64,000 bases of DNA from Pseudonocardia nematodicida (lineage in GTDB: Bacteria > Actinomycetota > Actinomycetes > Mycobacteriales > Pseudonocardiaceae). How positions within the stretch are numbered: the stretch's first letter is position 1; each line of letters starts with the position of its first letter. The notes beneath the pieces are model-generated. The model was not told where the DNA came from. It saw nothing but the letters and a program-made list of their open reading frames with translations, and ran no database searches. Location of the stretch: positions 310,001 through 374,000 of the forward strand of contig NZ_JBEDNQ010000001.1 in the NCBI RefSeq assembly GCF_040105385.1, written 5' to 3'. Position numbers and translations under genes: made by a program. Shown in pieces: positions 44,721 to 52,953 of the stretch.

Positions 44721-45536
44721 ATGCCCGAGGGGCACACGCTGCACCGGCTGGCGCGGCGGCACCGCAGCCTGTTCGCCCGCCGCCCGGTCGCGGTGTCCAG
44801 CCCCCAGGGCCGGTTCGCCTCCTCCGCCACGCAGCTCGACGGGCAGGTGATGACCGGCGCCGAGGCGCACGGCAAGCACCTGTTCCACCGCTACGGGCGC
44901 GACCGCGTCGTGCACGTCCACCTCGGGCTGTACGGGACGTTCGCCGAGGCCCCGCTGCCCGCGCCGGAACCGGTCGGGCAGCTGCGGATGCGGCTGGTCG
45001 GCGAGACGCACTACGCCGACCTGCGCGGCCCGACGGCCTGCGAGCTGATCACCTCGGCCGAAGCCCGCGCGCTGCGGGCCCGGCTCGGTGAGGACCCGCT
45101 GCGCTCCGACGCCGACCCGGACGCGGTCTGGGCGCGGATCTCCCGGTCGCGCAGCCCGCTGGCCACGCTGCTGATGGACCAGAAGGTGCTCGCCGGCGTC
45201 GGGAACGTCTACCGGGCCGAGCTGCTGTTCCGGCACGGGCTCGACCCGCAGCTACCCGGGCGGGCGCTGGAGCGCGAGACCTGGGACGCGATGTGGCCCG
45301 ACCTGGTCACCCTCATGCGGGACGGGGTGCGGACCGGCCGGATCGACACCGTCGCGCCCGAGCACGATCCACGACGGCGCGGCGAGCCGGGGCGCAAGGA
45401 CCGGCACGGCGGCGAGGTCTACGTCTACCGCCGCGCCGGGCTGCCGTGCCTGGTGTGCGGCACCGGGGTCCGGCACGCCGAGCACGCGAACCGCAACCTG
45501 TTCTGGTGTCCGGCCTGCCAGCCCGATCACGGTTAG
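44721..45536 (+). CDS. Fpg/Nei-family DNA glycosylase
   Basis: 271 aa bifunctional base-excision repair enzyme. The N-terminus MPEGHT supplies catalytic Pro2 (Schiff base) and Glu3. KVLAGVGNVYRAE is the helix-two-turn-helix. The C-terminal zinc finger has the pairs CLVC and CPAC. It resembles Rv2464c of M. tuberculosis by sequence character and by its place after rpiB. It probably removes oxidised bases. Confidence 0.92.
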   Translation: MPEGHTLHRLARRHRSLFARRPVAVSSPQGRFASSATQLDGQVMTGAEAHGKHLFHRYGRDRVVHVHLGLYGTFAEAPLPAPEPVGQLRMRLVGETHYADLRGPTACELITSAEARALRARLGEDPLRSDADPDAVWARISRSRSPLATLLMDQKVLAGVGNVYRAELLFRHGLDPQLPGRALERETWDAMWPDLVTLMRDGVRTGRIDTVAPEHDPRRRGEPGRKDRHGGEVYVYRRAGLPCLVCGTGVRHAEHANRNLFWCPACQPDHG

Positions 45537-45547
45537 GGTCGGCGACC

Positions 45548-46327
45548 GTGGTGGAGCAGAAGCCGATCAAGTGCTGGATGACCGACATGGACGGCGTCCT
45601 CGTCCGCGAGGGCAGCATCGTCCCCGGGGCCGACACGCTGCTGACCCGGCTGCGGGAGACCGGCATCCCGTTCCTCGTCCTGACCAACAACAGCATCCAC
45701 ACCCCGCGTGACCTGCGGCACCGGCTGCTCGCGACCGGTCTGGACGTGCCCGAGGAGGCGATCTGGACCTCGGCGCTGGCGACCGCGGCGTTCCTCGACG
45801 AGCAGCGCCCGCAGGGCAGCGCGTACGTGATCGGCGAGGCCGGGCTGACCACCGCCCTGCACGACGTCGGGTACGTGCTGACCGACCGCAACCCCGACTA
45901 CGTGGTGCTCGGCGAGACCCGCACCTACTCGTTCTCCTCGATCTCGACGGCGATGCGGCTGGTCCAGGGCGGGTCCCGGTTCGTCGCCACCAACCCGGAC
46001 GCCACCGGGCCGTCGCCGGAGGGCATCCTGCCCGCCACCGGCTCGGTCGCGGCGATGATCTCCAAGGCGACCGGGGTGGACCCGTACTTCGTGGGCAAGC
46101 CGAACCCGCTGATGATGCGGGCGGCGATGAACCGGCTCGGCGCACACTCCGAGTCGACGGTCATGGTGGGGGACCGGATGGACACCGACATCCTCGCCGG
46201 GCTGGAGGCCGGGATGCGCACGGTGCTGGTGCTGACCGGGATCACGCAGTCCGCGGAGATCGACCGGTTCCCGTTCCGGCCGACCCGGGTGGTGCCGTCG
46301 GTGGCCGACCTGATCGACGACCTGTAG
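45548..46327 (+). CDS. HAD-IIA family phosphatase (NagD-like)
   Basis: 259 aa. Motif I is WMTDMDGVL with nucleophile Asp13 and Asp15. Motif II is VLTNNS, Lys of VGKPNPLM is motif III and VGDRMDTDI is motif IV, with a C2-type cap between. The family includes UMP/4-nitrophenyl phosphatases of the NagD group; the substrate here is unknown. TAGGGT (which includes the stop of the previous gene) lies 8 nt before the GTG, so a leaderless transcript is likely. Confidence 0.9.
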   Translation: MVEQKPIKCWMTDMDGVLVREGSIVPGADTLLTRLRETGIPFLVLTNNSIHTPRDLRHRLLATGLDVPEEAIWTSALATAAFLDEQRPQGSAYVIGEAGLTTALHDVGYVLTDRNPDYVVLGETRTYSFSSISTAMRLVQGGSRFVATNPDATGPSPEGILPATGSVAAMISKATGVDPYFVGKPNPLMMRAAMNRLGAHSESTVMVGDRMDTDILAGLEAGMRTVLVLTGITQSAEIDRFPFRPTRVVPSVADLIDDL

Positions 46328-46396
46328 CTCCCTCCGGCGACACGCCGGGTCGACGCCTGTTTGCGAATCACACTCGTGTGGTTCACCCTCGAACGC

Positions 46397-46555
46397 ATGT
46401 ACGGAGAGAACGCGTACGAGGTGTCCTGGCGTCGGTGCGACGGCTGCGGGTCCCAGGCGGAGCTCCCCGCGGCCGAGACCGCGGGGGCCGCCGTCCCCTG
46501 CCCGGACTGCACCGGGGCGATGGCCGAGGAGTGGAGCTGGGTCGCGGCGGCCTGA
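46397..46555 (+). CDS. Small zinc-ribbon-like protein
   Basis: 52 aa from this ATG. CDGCG and CPDC, 23 residues apart, form a two-knuckle zinc ribbon; the rest is acidic. The start is uncertain because in-frame TTG 46361 and GTG 46376 would extend the N-terminus, and no ribosome-binding site is obvious for any. It ends 6 bp from the convergent RraA-like gene. Function is unknown. Confidence 0.55.
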   Translation: MYGENAYEVSWRRCDGCGSQAELPAAETAGAAVPCPDCTGAMAEEWSWVAAA

Positions 46556-46561
46556 GCCGGC

Positions 46562-47215
46562 TCAGACCAGGAACGCCAGCGAGCTCTCCTCACCGCGGCG
46601 CAGCGCCGCGACGTGCTTGTCGACCGTGGTCAGCGCGTGCAGCTCGTGGTCGTTGCGCATCGCCGAGACCAGCGCCCGCTCGGCCGCCTCGATGCCCTCG
46701 GCGGTGTCGACGATCTCGGCGAGCCGGTCCGGCGGGGCGATGAGCAGCCCGTCGTCGTCGCCGCAGACCAGGTCGCCGGGGCTCACGACGATCCCGCCGA
46801 ACGACACCGGCTCGTCGACCGTGCCCGGGTCCAGCGTCGTGCCGGACGCCGGGCAGGTCCCGCGGGCGAACACCGGCAGCCCGATCGTGCGGAGTCCGCG
46901 CAGGTCGCGCACCAGGCCGTCGACGACGATCCCGGCCAGCCCGCGTCGCCGGGCCTCGGTCGCGAACAGCTCGCCCGACACCGCCCGGTGACCGCCCGCC
47001 CCCGCGACCACGAGCACCGAGCCCGCGGCGGCCGCCCGCAGCGCCGCGAACATCGGCAGGTGGTCGTCCACACAGGACACCGTGACGGCGGGACCGGCCA
47101 TGGTCACGTCCGGCACCAGCGCGCGGATCGCGGGGTCGACGACCGGGAGCGTCTTGTCGGCGTCGCACAGCGACGACACCTGCAGGTCCCGCAGCCGGTC
47201 CAGGAGTTCGGTCAT
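46562..47215 (-). CDS. RraA/HMG-aldolase-like family protein
   Basis: 217 aa with the RraA-like fold: VSGELFATEARRRGLAGIVVDGLVRDLRGL contains the GG...RD pattern that binds the metal-substrate complex in 4-hydroxy-4-methyl-2-oxoglutarate/oxaloacetate-type aldolases, and GDLVCGDDDG is the second family loop. Members act either as class II aldolases/decarboxylases or as RNase E inhibitors; the conserved Arg-Asp favours enzyme. It stands alone between convergent and same-strand neighbours. Confidence 0.82.
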   Translation of the reverse strand: MTELLDRLRDLQVSSLCDADKTLPVVDPAIRALVPDVTMAGPAVTVSCVDDHLPMFAALRAAAAGSVLVVAGAGGHRAVSGELFATEARRRGLAGIVVDGLVRDLRGLRTIGLPVFARGTCPASGTTLDPGTVDEPVSFGGIVVSPGDLVCGDDDGLLIAPPDRLAEIVDTAEGIEAAERALVSAMRNDHELHALTTVDKHVAALRRGEESSLAFLV

Positions 47216-47301
47216 GCCGCCATCCTGGTACCTGGCCGGGCGGGCGGCGAGGCCGGAGACGACCGGTGAGGCGTCCCCCGATCCGGTGACTCGCCGCGGG
47301 G

Positions 47302-48018
47302 CTACCCCTCGTCGGTGCCGACCTGCTGCGCGCGGGCGACGTAGTCGATCGTCGCCTGGTCCGGACCACCGGCCGCGGCGACCTCGTCGGCGTTCTCGTC
47401 CCGCATCCGGAACAGCTGCTCGCGCAGCTCCGGCTCCCCGCGGTGGAAACTCTCCAGAAGCGCGTTCCACCTGTGTGCGAGCTCCTGCACCCGCGGGTCG
47501 GACGGGTCGGTCCCCGCACCCATCTCGGCCCGCAGCGATGCGATCAGGCCCGGCCACTCGGCCGCGGCCGCCTCGCCCTCGGCGCGCCGCTCCTGCAGCG
47601 CGGCGACCTGCTCGGGCGTGAAGTACTGCGCGAAGGTGTCGTTCACCCTGTTCACCTCGTCGATCATCTTCAGCACGTCCGACGGGGCCGGTTCCGGTCC
47701 GTCCCGCAGCCGGTCGACGACCGCGGCGAGCGTGCCGCGCAACGAGCGCAGCGCGGCCAGCCGCGAGTCGACCTGCTCCAGGTGCGCGGTCAGCACGGTC
47801 GCGAACGACCCGGACGCGAGCAGCGCGCCGATCGCGTCCAGCGGGAGGCCCAGCTCGCGCAGGGCCACCACCTGGTAGACGCGGCGGACGTCGCCGTCGT
47901 CGTAGACGCGGTGGCCCGAGGAGGTCCGTGCCGACGGCACGACCACCCCGCGCTCCTCCCAGTGGTGCAGCGTGCGCACCGTCAGCCCGGTCGCCCGGGC
48001 CAGCTCGCCGACCTTCAC
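47302..48018 (-). CDS. MerR-family regulator with TipAS-like drug-binding domain
   Basis: 238 aa. The MerR HTH (about 1-70) reads KVGELARATGLTVRTLHHWEERGVV. A long dimerisation helix follows. The C-terminal region (about 115-235) with FTPEQVAALQERR and WNALLESFHRGEPELREQLFRM matches the TipAS/antibiotic-recognition domain. GGAGGGGG lies 4 nt before the GTG. The promoter just upstream has the 19-bp spacer and palindrome typical of MerR targets, so it should autoregulate. Confidence 0.9.
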   Translation of the reverse strand: MKVGELARATGLTVRTLHHWEERGVVVPSARTSSGHRVYDDGDVRRVYQVVALRELGLPLDAIGALLASGSFATVLTAHLEQVDSRLAALRSLRGTLAAVVDRLRDGPEPAPSDVLKMIDEVNRVNDTFAQYFTPEQVAALQERRAEGEAAAAEWPGLIASLRAEMGAGTDPSDPRVQELAHRWNALLESFHRGEPELREQLFRMRDENADEVAAAGGPDQATIDYVARAQQVGTDEG

Positions 48019-48062
48019 CGTGCCCCCTCCTGTCGGGCCGTCGCCCCGCGACGGCATGATGC

Positions 48063-48093
48063 ACGGTGCTCCCTCACGTCGCGTGAGGATCAA
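48063..48093 (-). promoter_or_regulatory. MerR-type promoter with 19-bp spacer and palindromic operator
   Basis: Read on the minus strand, TTGATC (48088-48093) is the -35 and CACCGT (48063-48068) a weak -10, separated by 19 bp. The spacer holds CCTCACG-N3-CGTGAGG (48072-48088 including one -35 base), a perfect 7-bp inverted repeat. Over-long spacers with such palindromes are the hallmark of MerR-activated promoters. It is 45 bp upstream of the MerR start. Confidence 0.75.
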
Positions 48094-48444
48094 GCCCGCT
48101 CCGATCGCGGCGCGCGCGCCGCCCCGACACGCCGAGCGGGAATCACTCCGCCGGGTGGTCGTCGATCATGTCGCCGGCGGGTCGGTCGCTCACCCAGCGC
48201 GACGACGAGCCGCGACGCGGGAACCGTCCGTGTCGGGCGTCCAGCGGAAACGCCGCGGCGGGCCGGTCACACTCACACGTTCGGGACGACCCGTGACGCT
48301 CTCACCCGACCGTGTCGTTGCCGTATCCCCGGTCGTGATCAGCTGCCTACGTTCCGTTCTGCCGCGGCGCACAGGTGCCCCGGTGGTGCACACGGACCAC
48401 GTGCGCATCGTCAAGTCCCACCGGTCTTGCTCGGGGAGAACGTC
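48094..48444. other. Intergenic region before the secreted protein gene
   Basis: 351 bp with no credible gene. It should contain the promoter of the small secreted protein downstream, but no clear -35/-10 was found. It has short CG-rich repeats and is G-poor on the plus strand in places. Confidence 0.4.
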
Positions 48445-48726
48445 ATGCGCAGGAAGCTCGCGGTCGTGGTGGCCGCCGTCGCCGCGACAATGGTCGCATT
48501 GAGTCCGATGGCGGTCGCCCAGCCGTTCGACGACGACGGCGAGACCTTCGTCCAGGACGTCGGCAACGTTCGCGGTGACCAGTTCGGGCTGGTCAACCTC
48601 GACGACGTGAACGTGCTCAACAACGCCAACATCTGTCCGGGCGTCAACCTGGCGCTGGGCAACGTGCTCGGCATCCTCGGAACCGGCGGGGCACAGACCA
48701 GCGACAACCCGGTCGCCTGCGACTGA
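48445..48726 (+). CDS. Small secreted protein (rodlin-like character)
   Basis: 93 aa. The first ~26 residues are a signal peptide with basic start (MRRKLAVV), hydrophobic core and AVAQP cleavage region. The mature ~67 residues are rich in Asn, Asp, Val and Gly and contain the phrase LVNLDDVNVLNNANICPGVN and two Cys that could pair. The N-rich repetitive style recalls rodlin-type or other surface-assembling proteins of actinobacteria, but this is only a resemblance. GGGGAG lies 6 nt before the ATG. A strong terminator follows. Confidence 0.75.
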   Translation: MRRKLAVVVAAVAATMVALSPMAVAQPFDDDGETFVQDVGNVRGDQFGLVNLDDVNVLNNANICPGVNLALGNVLGILGTGGAQTSDNPVACD

Positions 48727-48750
48727 CGACCACCGCCCGCGCGACCTCCG

Positions 48751-48780
48751 CCCCGCACCCCGCCGCCACGGGGTGCGGGG
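48751..48780. terminator. Bidirectional hairpin terminator
   Basis: A perfect 12-bp stem CCCCGCACCCCG/CGGGGTGCGGGG with a 6-nt loop lies 24 bp after the secreted-protein stop and before the end of the convergent monooxygenase gene. Confidence 0.75.
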
Positions 48781-48904
48781 CGGGCCTCTGTCCGGGGCCG
48801 GGCAGCGGGTCGCGGAGGTCGCGGTAGCTGGTGGCAGGTCGCGGTAGGCCGGCTGACGGGCGCGCTCCGGAACGGGCGGGAACCGGTGCGTCGACCCGGA
48901 TCAG

Positions 48905-50359
48905 TCAGGCCTGGTGGAAGACGTAGTCGGCCGGGTCGACCCGGCGGGTGCGCTCGATGTACTCGCCCGTGTAGCCGGGCCAGTTGGTGACGATCCTCCC
49001 CGCGTCGTCGCGGTACCAGGAGTCGCACCGGGTCCAGGCGGTCCCGTCGAACCGGGCCTGGACCTCGGCGTCGAACGCGCGCTCGACGGCTGCGCGCACT
49101 TCGAGCCCGGCGGCGCCGCGCCGGGCGGTCTCCTGCAGCGCCTCGCGGACGTAGCGGACCTGGTGCTCCAGGTACCGCACGATCGAGCCGCCGGACGTGT
49201 TGGTGTTCGGTCCGAACAGGACGAACAGGGACGGGAAGCCGGGCACGGTCATGCCCAGGTAGGCGTGCGCGCCGCCGTCCCACTCCTGCGCCAGCGACCG
49301 CCCGCCCGGGCCGGTGATCTCCATCGGGGCCATGAAGGCGGTCGTCGCGAAGCCGGTGCCCCAGATGATCGTGTCGACGCGGTGCACCCGGCCGTCGGCG
49401 GTACGGATCCCCTCGGGTACCACCTCGGTGATCCGGTCGGTGACGACCGAGACGTTCTCCCGCTGCAGTGCCGGCAGCCAGCGCGAGCTGAACAGGATCC
49501 GCTTGCAGCCGAAGGTGAAGTCCGGCCAGACCCGTCGCCGCAGCGCGGGGTCGCGCAGCGCCGAGCGCATGAACAGCGTCGACCACAGCCGGCCCAGCAG
49601 CCCCCAGGTGCGCGGGTGGCGGATCATCACGGTCAGCATCTCGCAGTAGGCGGTGATGAACCGGCGTCGCAGGCTCTGCAAGCCGGGCAGGTGCCGGATC
49701 GCGGCCCGCCACCAGGCAGGGAAGCGGCGGTTGCGCCGCGGGAGGAACCAGTTGCCGGTGCGCTGGAACACGGCCAGGTGCCCGGTCCGGGGAGCGATCT
49801 CCGGGACGAACTGCACCGCGCTCGCACCGGTCCCGACCACCGCGACCCGGCGGCCGGTCAGGTCGTGGTCGTGGTCCCAGCGCGCGGAGTGGAACGCGTG
49901 CCCGGCGAAGTCGTCGACGCCCGGCAGGTCCGGGATCGACGGGCGGTGCAGCTGCCCGGTCGCGACGACCAGCACGTCCGGGGTCCAGGTGCGCCCGTCG
50001 TCGGCGGTGACCGTCCACGGGCCGGCGGGGTCCGGCCGGTCGGCCGAGACGATCCGGGTGTCCGGCACGACGAGCTCGGCGACGCCGTACTCCTCGGCCA
50101 CCTCCCGCAGGTAGGCCAGGATCTCCGGCTGCGGCGAGCACAGCCGCGACCAGTCCGTGCGCTGGGCGAACGAGAACGAGTACAGGTGGCTCGGGACGTC
50201 GCAGGCCGCACCCGGGTAGGTGTTGTGCAGCCAGGTGCCGCCGATGCCCGGCGCGGCGTCGACGATCGTCACGTCCCGGAAGCCGTGCGCGCGCAGCTCG
50301 ATCGCGGCGGCGATCCCGCCGAACCCGGCGCCGACGATCAGTACGCTCGGTGTCCGCAC
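48905..50359 (-). CDS. Flavin-containing monooxygenase of Baeyer-Villiger type
   Basis: 484 aa. The FAD fold is GAGFGGIAAA (10-19) and the NADPH fold GTGASAV (about 176-182). Between them FAGHAFHSARW (151-161) matches the Baeyer-Villiger fingerprint FxGxxxHxxxW. It should convert ketones to esters or lactones or oxidise heteroatoms. The GTG at 50359 follows GAGGAGGAG. An earlier in-frame GTG at 50389 falls in a large palindrome and is less likely. The substrate is unknown. Confidence 0.88.
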   Translation of the reverse strand: MRTPSVLIVGAGFGGIAAAIELRAHGFRDVTIVDAAPGIGGTWLHNTYPGAACDVPSHLYSFSFAQRTDWSRLCSPQPEILAYLREVAEEYGVAELVVPDTRIVSADRPDPAGPWTVTADDGRTWTPDVLVVATGQLHRPSIPDLPGVDDFAGHAFHSARWDHDHDLTGRRVAVVGTGASAVQFVPEIAPRTGHLAVFQRTGNWFLPRRNRRFPAWWRAAIRHLPGLQSLRRRFITAYCEMLTVMIRHPRTWGLLGRLWSTLFMRSALRDPALRRRVWPDFTFGCKRILFSSRWLPALQRENVSVVTDRITEVVPEGIRTADGRVHRVDTIIWGTGFATTAFMAPMEITGPGGRSLAQEWDGGAHAYLGMTVPGFPSLFVLFGPNTNTSGGSIVRYLEHQVRYVREALQETARRGAAGLEVRAAVERAFDAEVQARFDGTAWTRCDSWYRDDAGRIVTNWPGYTGEYIERTRRVDPADYVFHQA

Positions 50360-50387
50360 GGCTCCTCCTCGTCGCCCCCTGCTCCCC

Positions 50388-50434
50388 ACTCATGACGCTT
50401 CAGTTCGGGCATACCGAACCAAAGCGTCATGAGT
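50388..50434. repeat. Two-part long hairpin
   Basis: ACTCATGACGCTT (50388-50400) pairs perfectly with AAGCGTCATGAGT (50422-50434). After a CA/CA internal loop, GTTCGG pairs with CCGAAC around a GCATA loop. It sits between the divergent monooxygenase and membrane-protein genes, so it could be an operator as well as an RNA structure. Confidence 0.8.
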
Positions 50435-50534
50435 CGGCGCTGACGGGGGCACCGTAGCGATCAGTAGTCGTACCGAGGCAAGGCGGCCCGGGCGTGGACG
50501 AGGGTGGGGCGGTCACGACGCACGGGGAGGAACG

Positions 50535-50957
50535 ATGAGAGCGACCGTGATCACGACGGTGCTCGCCGCAGTGGGCGCGACGGTCGGGACCTGGTACCTG
50601 GTCGGGGACCTCACGACGGTGCCCGCGGCGGACCGGCCGGACCGGATGGTCGTCCTGCCGGAGATCCCACCGGTCGTCGAGCACGGCGCGGGGGTCCTGG
50701 CGCTCGGCGTGCTGCTCGGCTGCCTGGTGGCGGTCGCGCGCGGGGTGAGCGCGTGGCTGTCGGTCGCGCTCGTGGTGGTCGCCGGGCTGCTACTCGGGTT
50801 CACCGGTCGCGTGGTGACGGCCGGCGTGATCGGCGCGAACATCGGCGGCGGGATCGCGGTCATGGTCCTGGTGCCCGTTGCCGCCGTTCTCGTCCTGGCT
50901 GCGGCCGTCACGGTCGGGCTCGCCGCCCGCCGCGAGCGAGCCACCGACCCCGGCTGA
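50535..50957 (+). CDS. Small four-helix membrane protein
   Basis: 140 aa with about four TM helices (roughly 3-23, 52-70, 74-94, 108-130) and a short basic tail. GGGGAGG 5 nt before the ATG supports the start. No family is recognised. Its last 168 bp overlap, on the opposite strand, the 3' end of the DsbA-like gene. An 18-bp duplication covers its stop codon. Confidence 0.65.
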   Translation: MRATVITTVLAAVGATVGTWYLVGDLTTVPAADRPDRMVVLPEIPPVVEHGAGVLALGVLLGCLVAVARGVSAWLSVALVVVAGLLLGFTGRVVTAGVIGANIGGGIAVMVLVPVAAVLVLAAAVTVGLAARRERATDPG

Positions 50958-51506
50958 GCCACCGACCCCGGCTGAGCCGCCCGCCCGGGCCGAGCTCTCC
51001 AGCGCCGCGATCAACGCGTCCTCGGCGACGTCGCCCCGGTACTGCTCCCCGTTTACGTACAGCGTGGGCGTCCCGCGAACCCCGCTGCGGACCGCGGCGT
51101 TGAACCCCGCCTCGATCCGGTCCTCCACCAGCCGGGTCGCCGGCCACAGCACCCGCTCCGGCGTCACCCCGGCGGTCTCGGCGTGCGCCCGCAGGTCGTC
51201 CTGGGACAGCCGGGGCGGGCCGGGACTGAACAGCGCGTCGTGCATCGCCCAGAACCGGCCCTCCAGCGCGGCCATCTCGGCCGCGGTCGCGGCGGCCAGC
51301 GCGTGCGGGTGCACCTCGTGCAGCGGGAAGTGCCGGAACACGAACCGCAGCCGGTCGCCCAGCCGGGTCCGGACCCGTTCCAGGACCGGGGCGGCGTCGC
51401 GGCAGTAGGGGCACTCGAAGTCGCCGTACTCGACCAGGGTCAGCGGGGCGTTCGCCGGGCCCAGGACGTGGTCGTAGGGTCCGACGGGCGGGTCGAGCGT
51501 GCTGAT
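50790..51506 (-). CDS. DsbA-family thiol-disulfide oxidoreductase, apparent ATC start
   Basis: 238 aa. VGPYDHVLGPANAPLTLVEYGDFECPYC places the CPYC active site at about 32-35, and GVRGTPTLYVNG is the cis-Pro loop. There is no signal peptide. No ATG, GTG or TTG occurs in frame near the domain start. ATC at 51506 gives I-STLDPPVG, where relatives begin M-STL, and AGGGGGAG lies 6 nt upstream. A CTG farther upstream is less well supported. After residue ~175 the tail is Gly/Ser then Asp/His-rich, and the last 56 residues are encoded antisense to the membrane protein gene. It is divergent from nhaA across 48 bp. Confidence 0.8.
   Translation of the reverse strand: MSTLDPPVGPYDHVLGPANAPLTLVEYGDFECPYCRDAAPVLERVRTRLGDRLRFVFRHFPLHEVHPHALAAATAAEMAALEGRFWAMHDALFSPGPPRLSQDDLRAHAETAGVTPERVLWPATRLVEDRIEAGFNAAVRSGVRGTPTLYVNGEQYRGDVAEDALIAALESSARAGGSAGVGGSAGVGGSLAAGGEPDRDGRSQDENGGNGHQDHDRDPAADVRADHAGRHHATGEPE
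50940..50975. repeat. 18-bp tandem duplication across a stop codon
   Basis: GCCACCGACCCCGGCTGA occurs twice in tandem (50940-50957, 50958-50975). The first copy ends with the stop of the membrane protein. On the other strand the two copies encode GGSAGV-type repeats in the DsbA tail. Confidence 0.85.
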
Positions 51507-51554
51507 GGCGATCTCCCCCTCGCTCGTGGCGCAACGAAACGGCAGGATACCGGC

Positions 51555-52895
51555 GTGGCGGTCACGACCCTGGTCGAGCGCGGCGAGCTGTCCGGTGCCG
51601 CGCGACGCTTCCTCGGTACCGAGTCCGGCTCGGCCGCGCTGCTGATCGCCGCCGCGGTCCTCGCCCTGGCCTGGGCGAACCTCACCCCGGGCTACGAGAC
51701 CTTCTGGCACACCGAGCTCGCCATCGCCTTCGGCGACCACGGCCTCGCGCTCGACCTGCGGCACTGGGTCAACGACGGACTGATGGTGCTGTTCTTCCTG
51801 TCCGTCGGCCTGGAGATCTCCCGGGAGACCACGCTCGGCGAGCTGCGCGGGGTCCGCGCGATCGCGGCCCCCGCGGCGGCCGCGGTCGGCGGGCTCGTCG
51901 TCCCCGCGCTGGTGTTCCTCGCCTTCGCCGGCGGCACCGAGGCGCAGAACGCCTGGGGCATCGCGATCTCCACCGACACCGCCGTCATGCTCGGCGTGCT
52001 GGCCCTGCTCGGGCCGCGCTGCCCGGACCAGCTGCGGGTGTTCCTGCTCGCGCTGGCGATCGTCGACGACATCGGCGCGGTCGCGGCGATCGCGCTCTTC
52101 TACACCGAGAACGTCGACCTGGTCGCGCTGGCCGTCGCGCTCGTCCTGCTCGCCGGGCTGCTCGGCCTGCGCTACGTCCGGTTCTGGCGGACCCCGTTCT
52201 ACGTGGCGATCGCGATCGCGGCCTGGCTGGCGGTGCTCACCTCGGGGGTGCACCCGAGCGTCGTCGGCGTCGCGCTCGGGCTGCTGGTCAACGCCTACGC
52301 GCCGCGGCGTCAGGAGATGGCCGGCGCACTCGTCGTCGGGCGGAACTTCCTGCTCGACCCGACCCCGGAACGGGCGCGCGCCGCGCAGGTCGCCGCCACC
52401 GAGGCGGTCTCGCCGAACGAGCGGCTGCAGCTGCGGATCCAGCCGTGGAGCAGCTATGTGATCGTGCCGCTGTTCGTGCTGGCCAACGTCGGCGTCGTGC
52501 TCGACGGGCCCACCCTGTCCGCCGCGGCGACCTCGCCGCTGACCTGGGGGATCGTCGCCGGGCTGGTGCTGGGCAAGCCGATCGGCGTCTCGCTGGCCAC
52601 CTGGGTCGCGCTGCGCACCGGCATCGGGCAGGTGCCCGACACGCTGCGCTGGGGGCAGCTGCTCGGCGGATCGGCGCTGTCCGGGATCGGGTTCACCGTC
52701 GCGCTGTTCGTCACCGAGCTCGCGCTGTCCGACGAGCTGCTCGTGGCCGAGGCCAAGATCGGGATCCTGAGCGGGTCGATCCTCGCCGCGCTGTCCGGGT
52801 GGCTGGTGTTCCGGCTGGCCGGGGAACGCGGCGGGCAGTGCGCACCCAGCGGGCTCCCGACGCTGCCGCCGCGGCCGTGGGTGCCGGTCGACTGA
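51555..52895 (+). CDS. nhaA: Na+/H+ antiporter NhaA
   Basis: 446 aa with about 11-12 TM helices. LALAIVDDIGAVAAIALFYT contains the Asp pair (171-172) that binds sodium and protons in NhaA. NDGLMVLFFLSVGLEISRE and the helix-10 region GKPIGV are further family marks. It exports Na+ for H+ in pH and salt homeostasis. CAGGAT 6 nt before the GTG suggests a leaderless mRNA. In many actinobacteria NhaA is fused to a DsbA-like domain. Here such a domain is a separate divergent gene 48 bp away. Confidence 0.94.
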   Translation: MAVTTLVERGELSGAARRFLGTESGSAALLIAAAVLALAWANLTPGYETFWHTELAIAFGDHGLALDLRHWVNDGLMVLFFLSVGLEISRETTLGELRGVRAIAAPAAAAVGGLVVPALVFLAFAGGTEAQNAWGIAISTDTAVMLGVLALLGPRCPDQLRVFLLALAIVDDIGAVAAIALFYTENVDLVALAVALVLLAGLLGLRYVRFWRTPFYVAIAIAAWLAVLTSGVHPSVVGVALGLLVNAYAPRRQEMAGALVVGRNFLLDPTPERARAAQVAATEAVSPNERLQLRIQPWSSYVIVPLFVLANVGVVLDGPTLSAAATSPLTWGIVAGLVLGKPIGVSLATWVALRTGIGQVPDTLRWGQLLGGSALSGIGFTVALFVTELALSDELLVAEAKIGILSGSILAALSGWLVFRLAGERGGQCAPSGLPTLPPRPWVPVD

Positions 52896-52953
52896 GGACC
52901 ATCCATCCTTCGGTGGACGACGGCGCGGTCCACCTCCGCTGAGATGTCGTTCC

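Noticed and set aside
50360..50389. Extended N-terminus of the monooxygenase from GTG 50389
   Set aside because: It begins inside a large palindrome and adds a Gly/Arg stretch; GTG 50359 has GAGGAGGAG directly upstream and starts just before the FAD fold.
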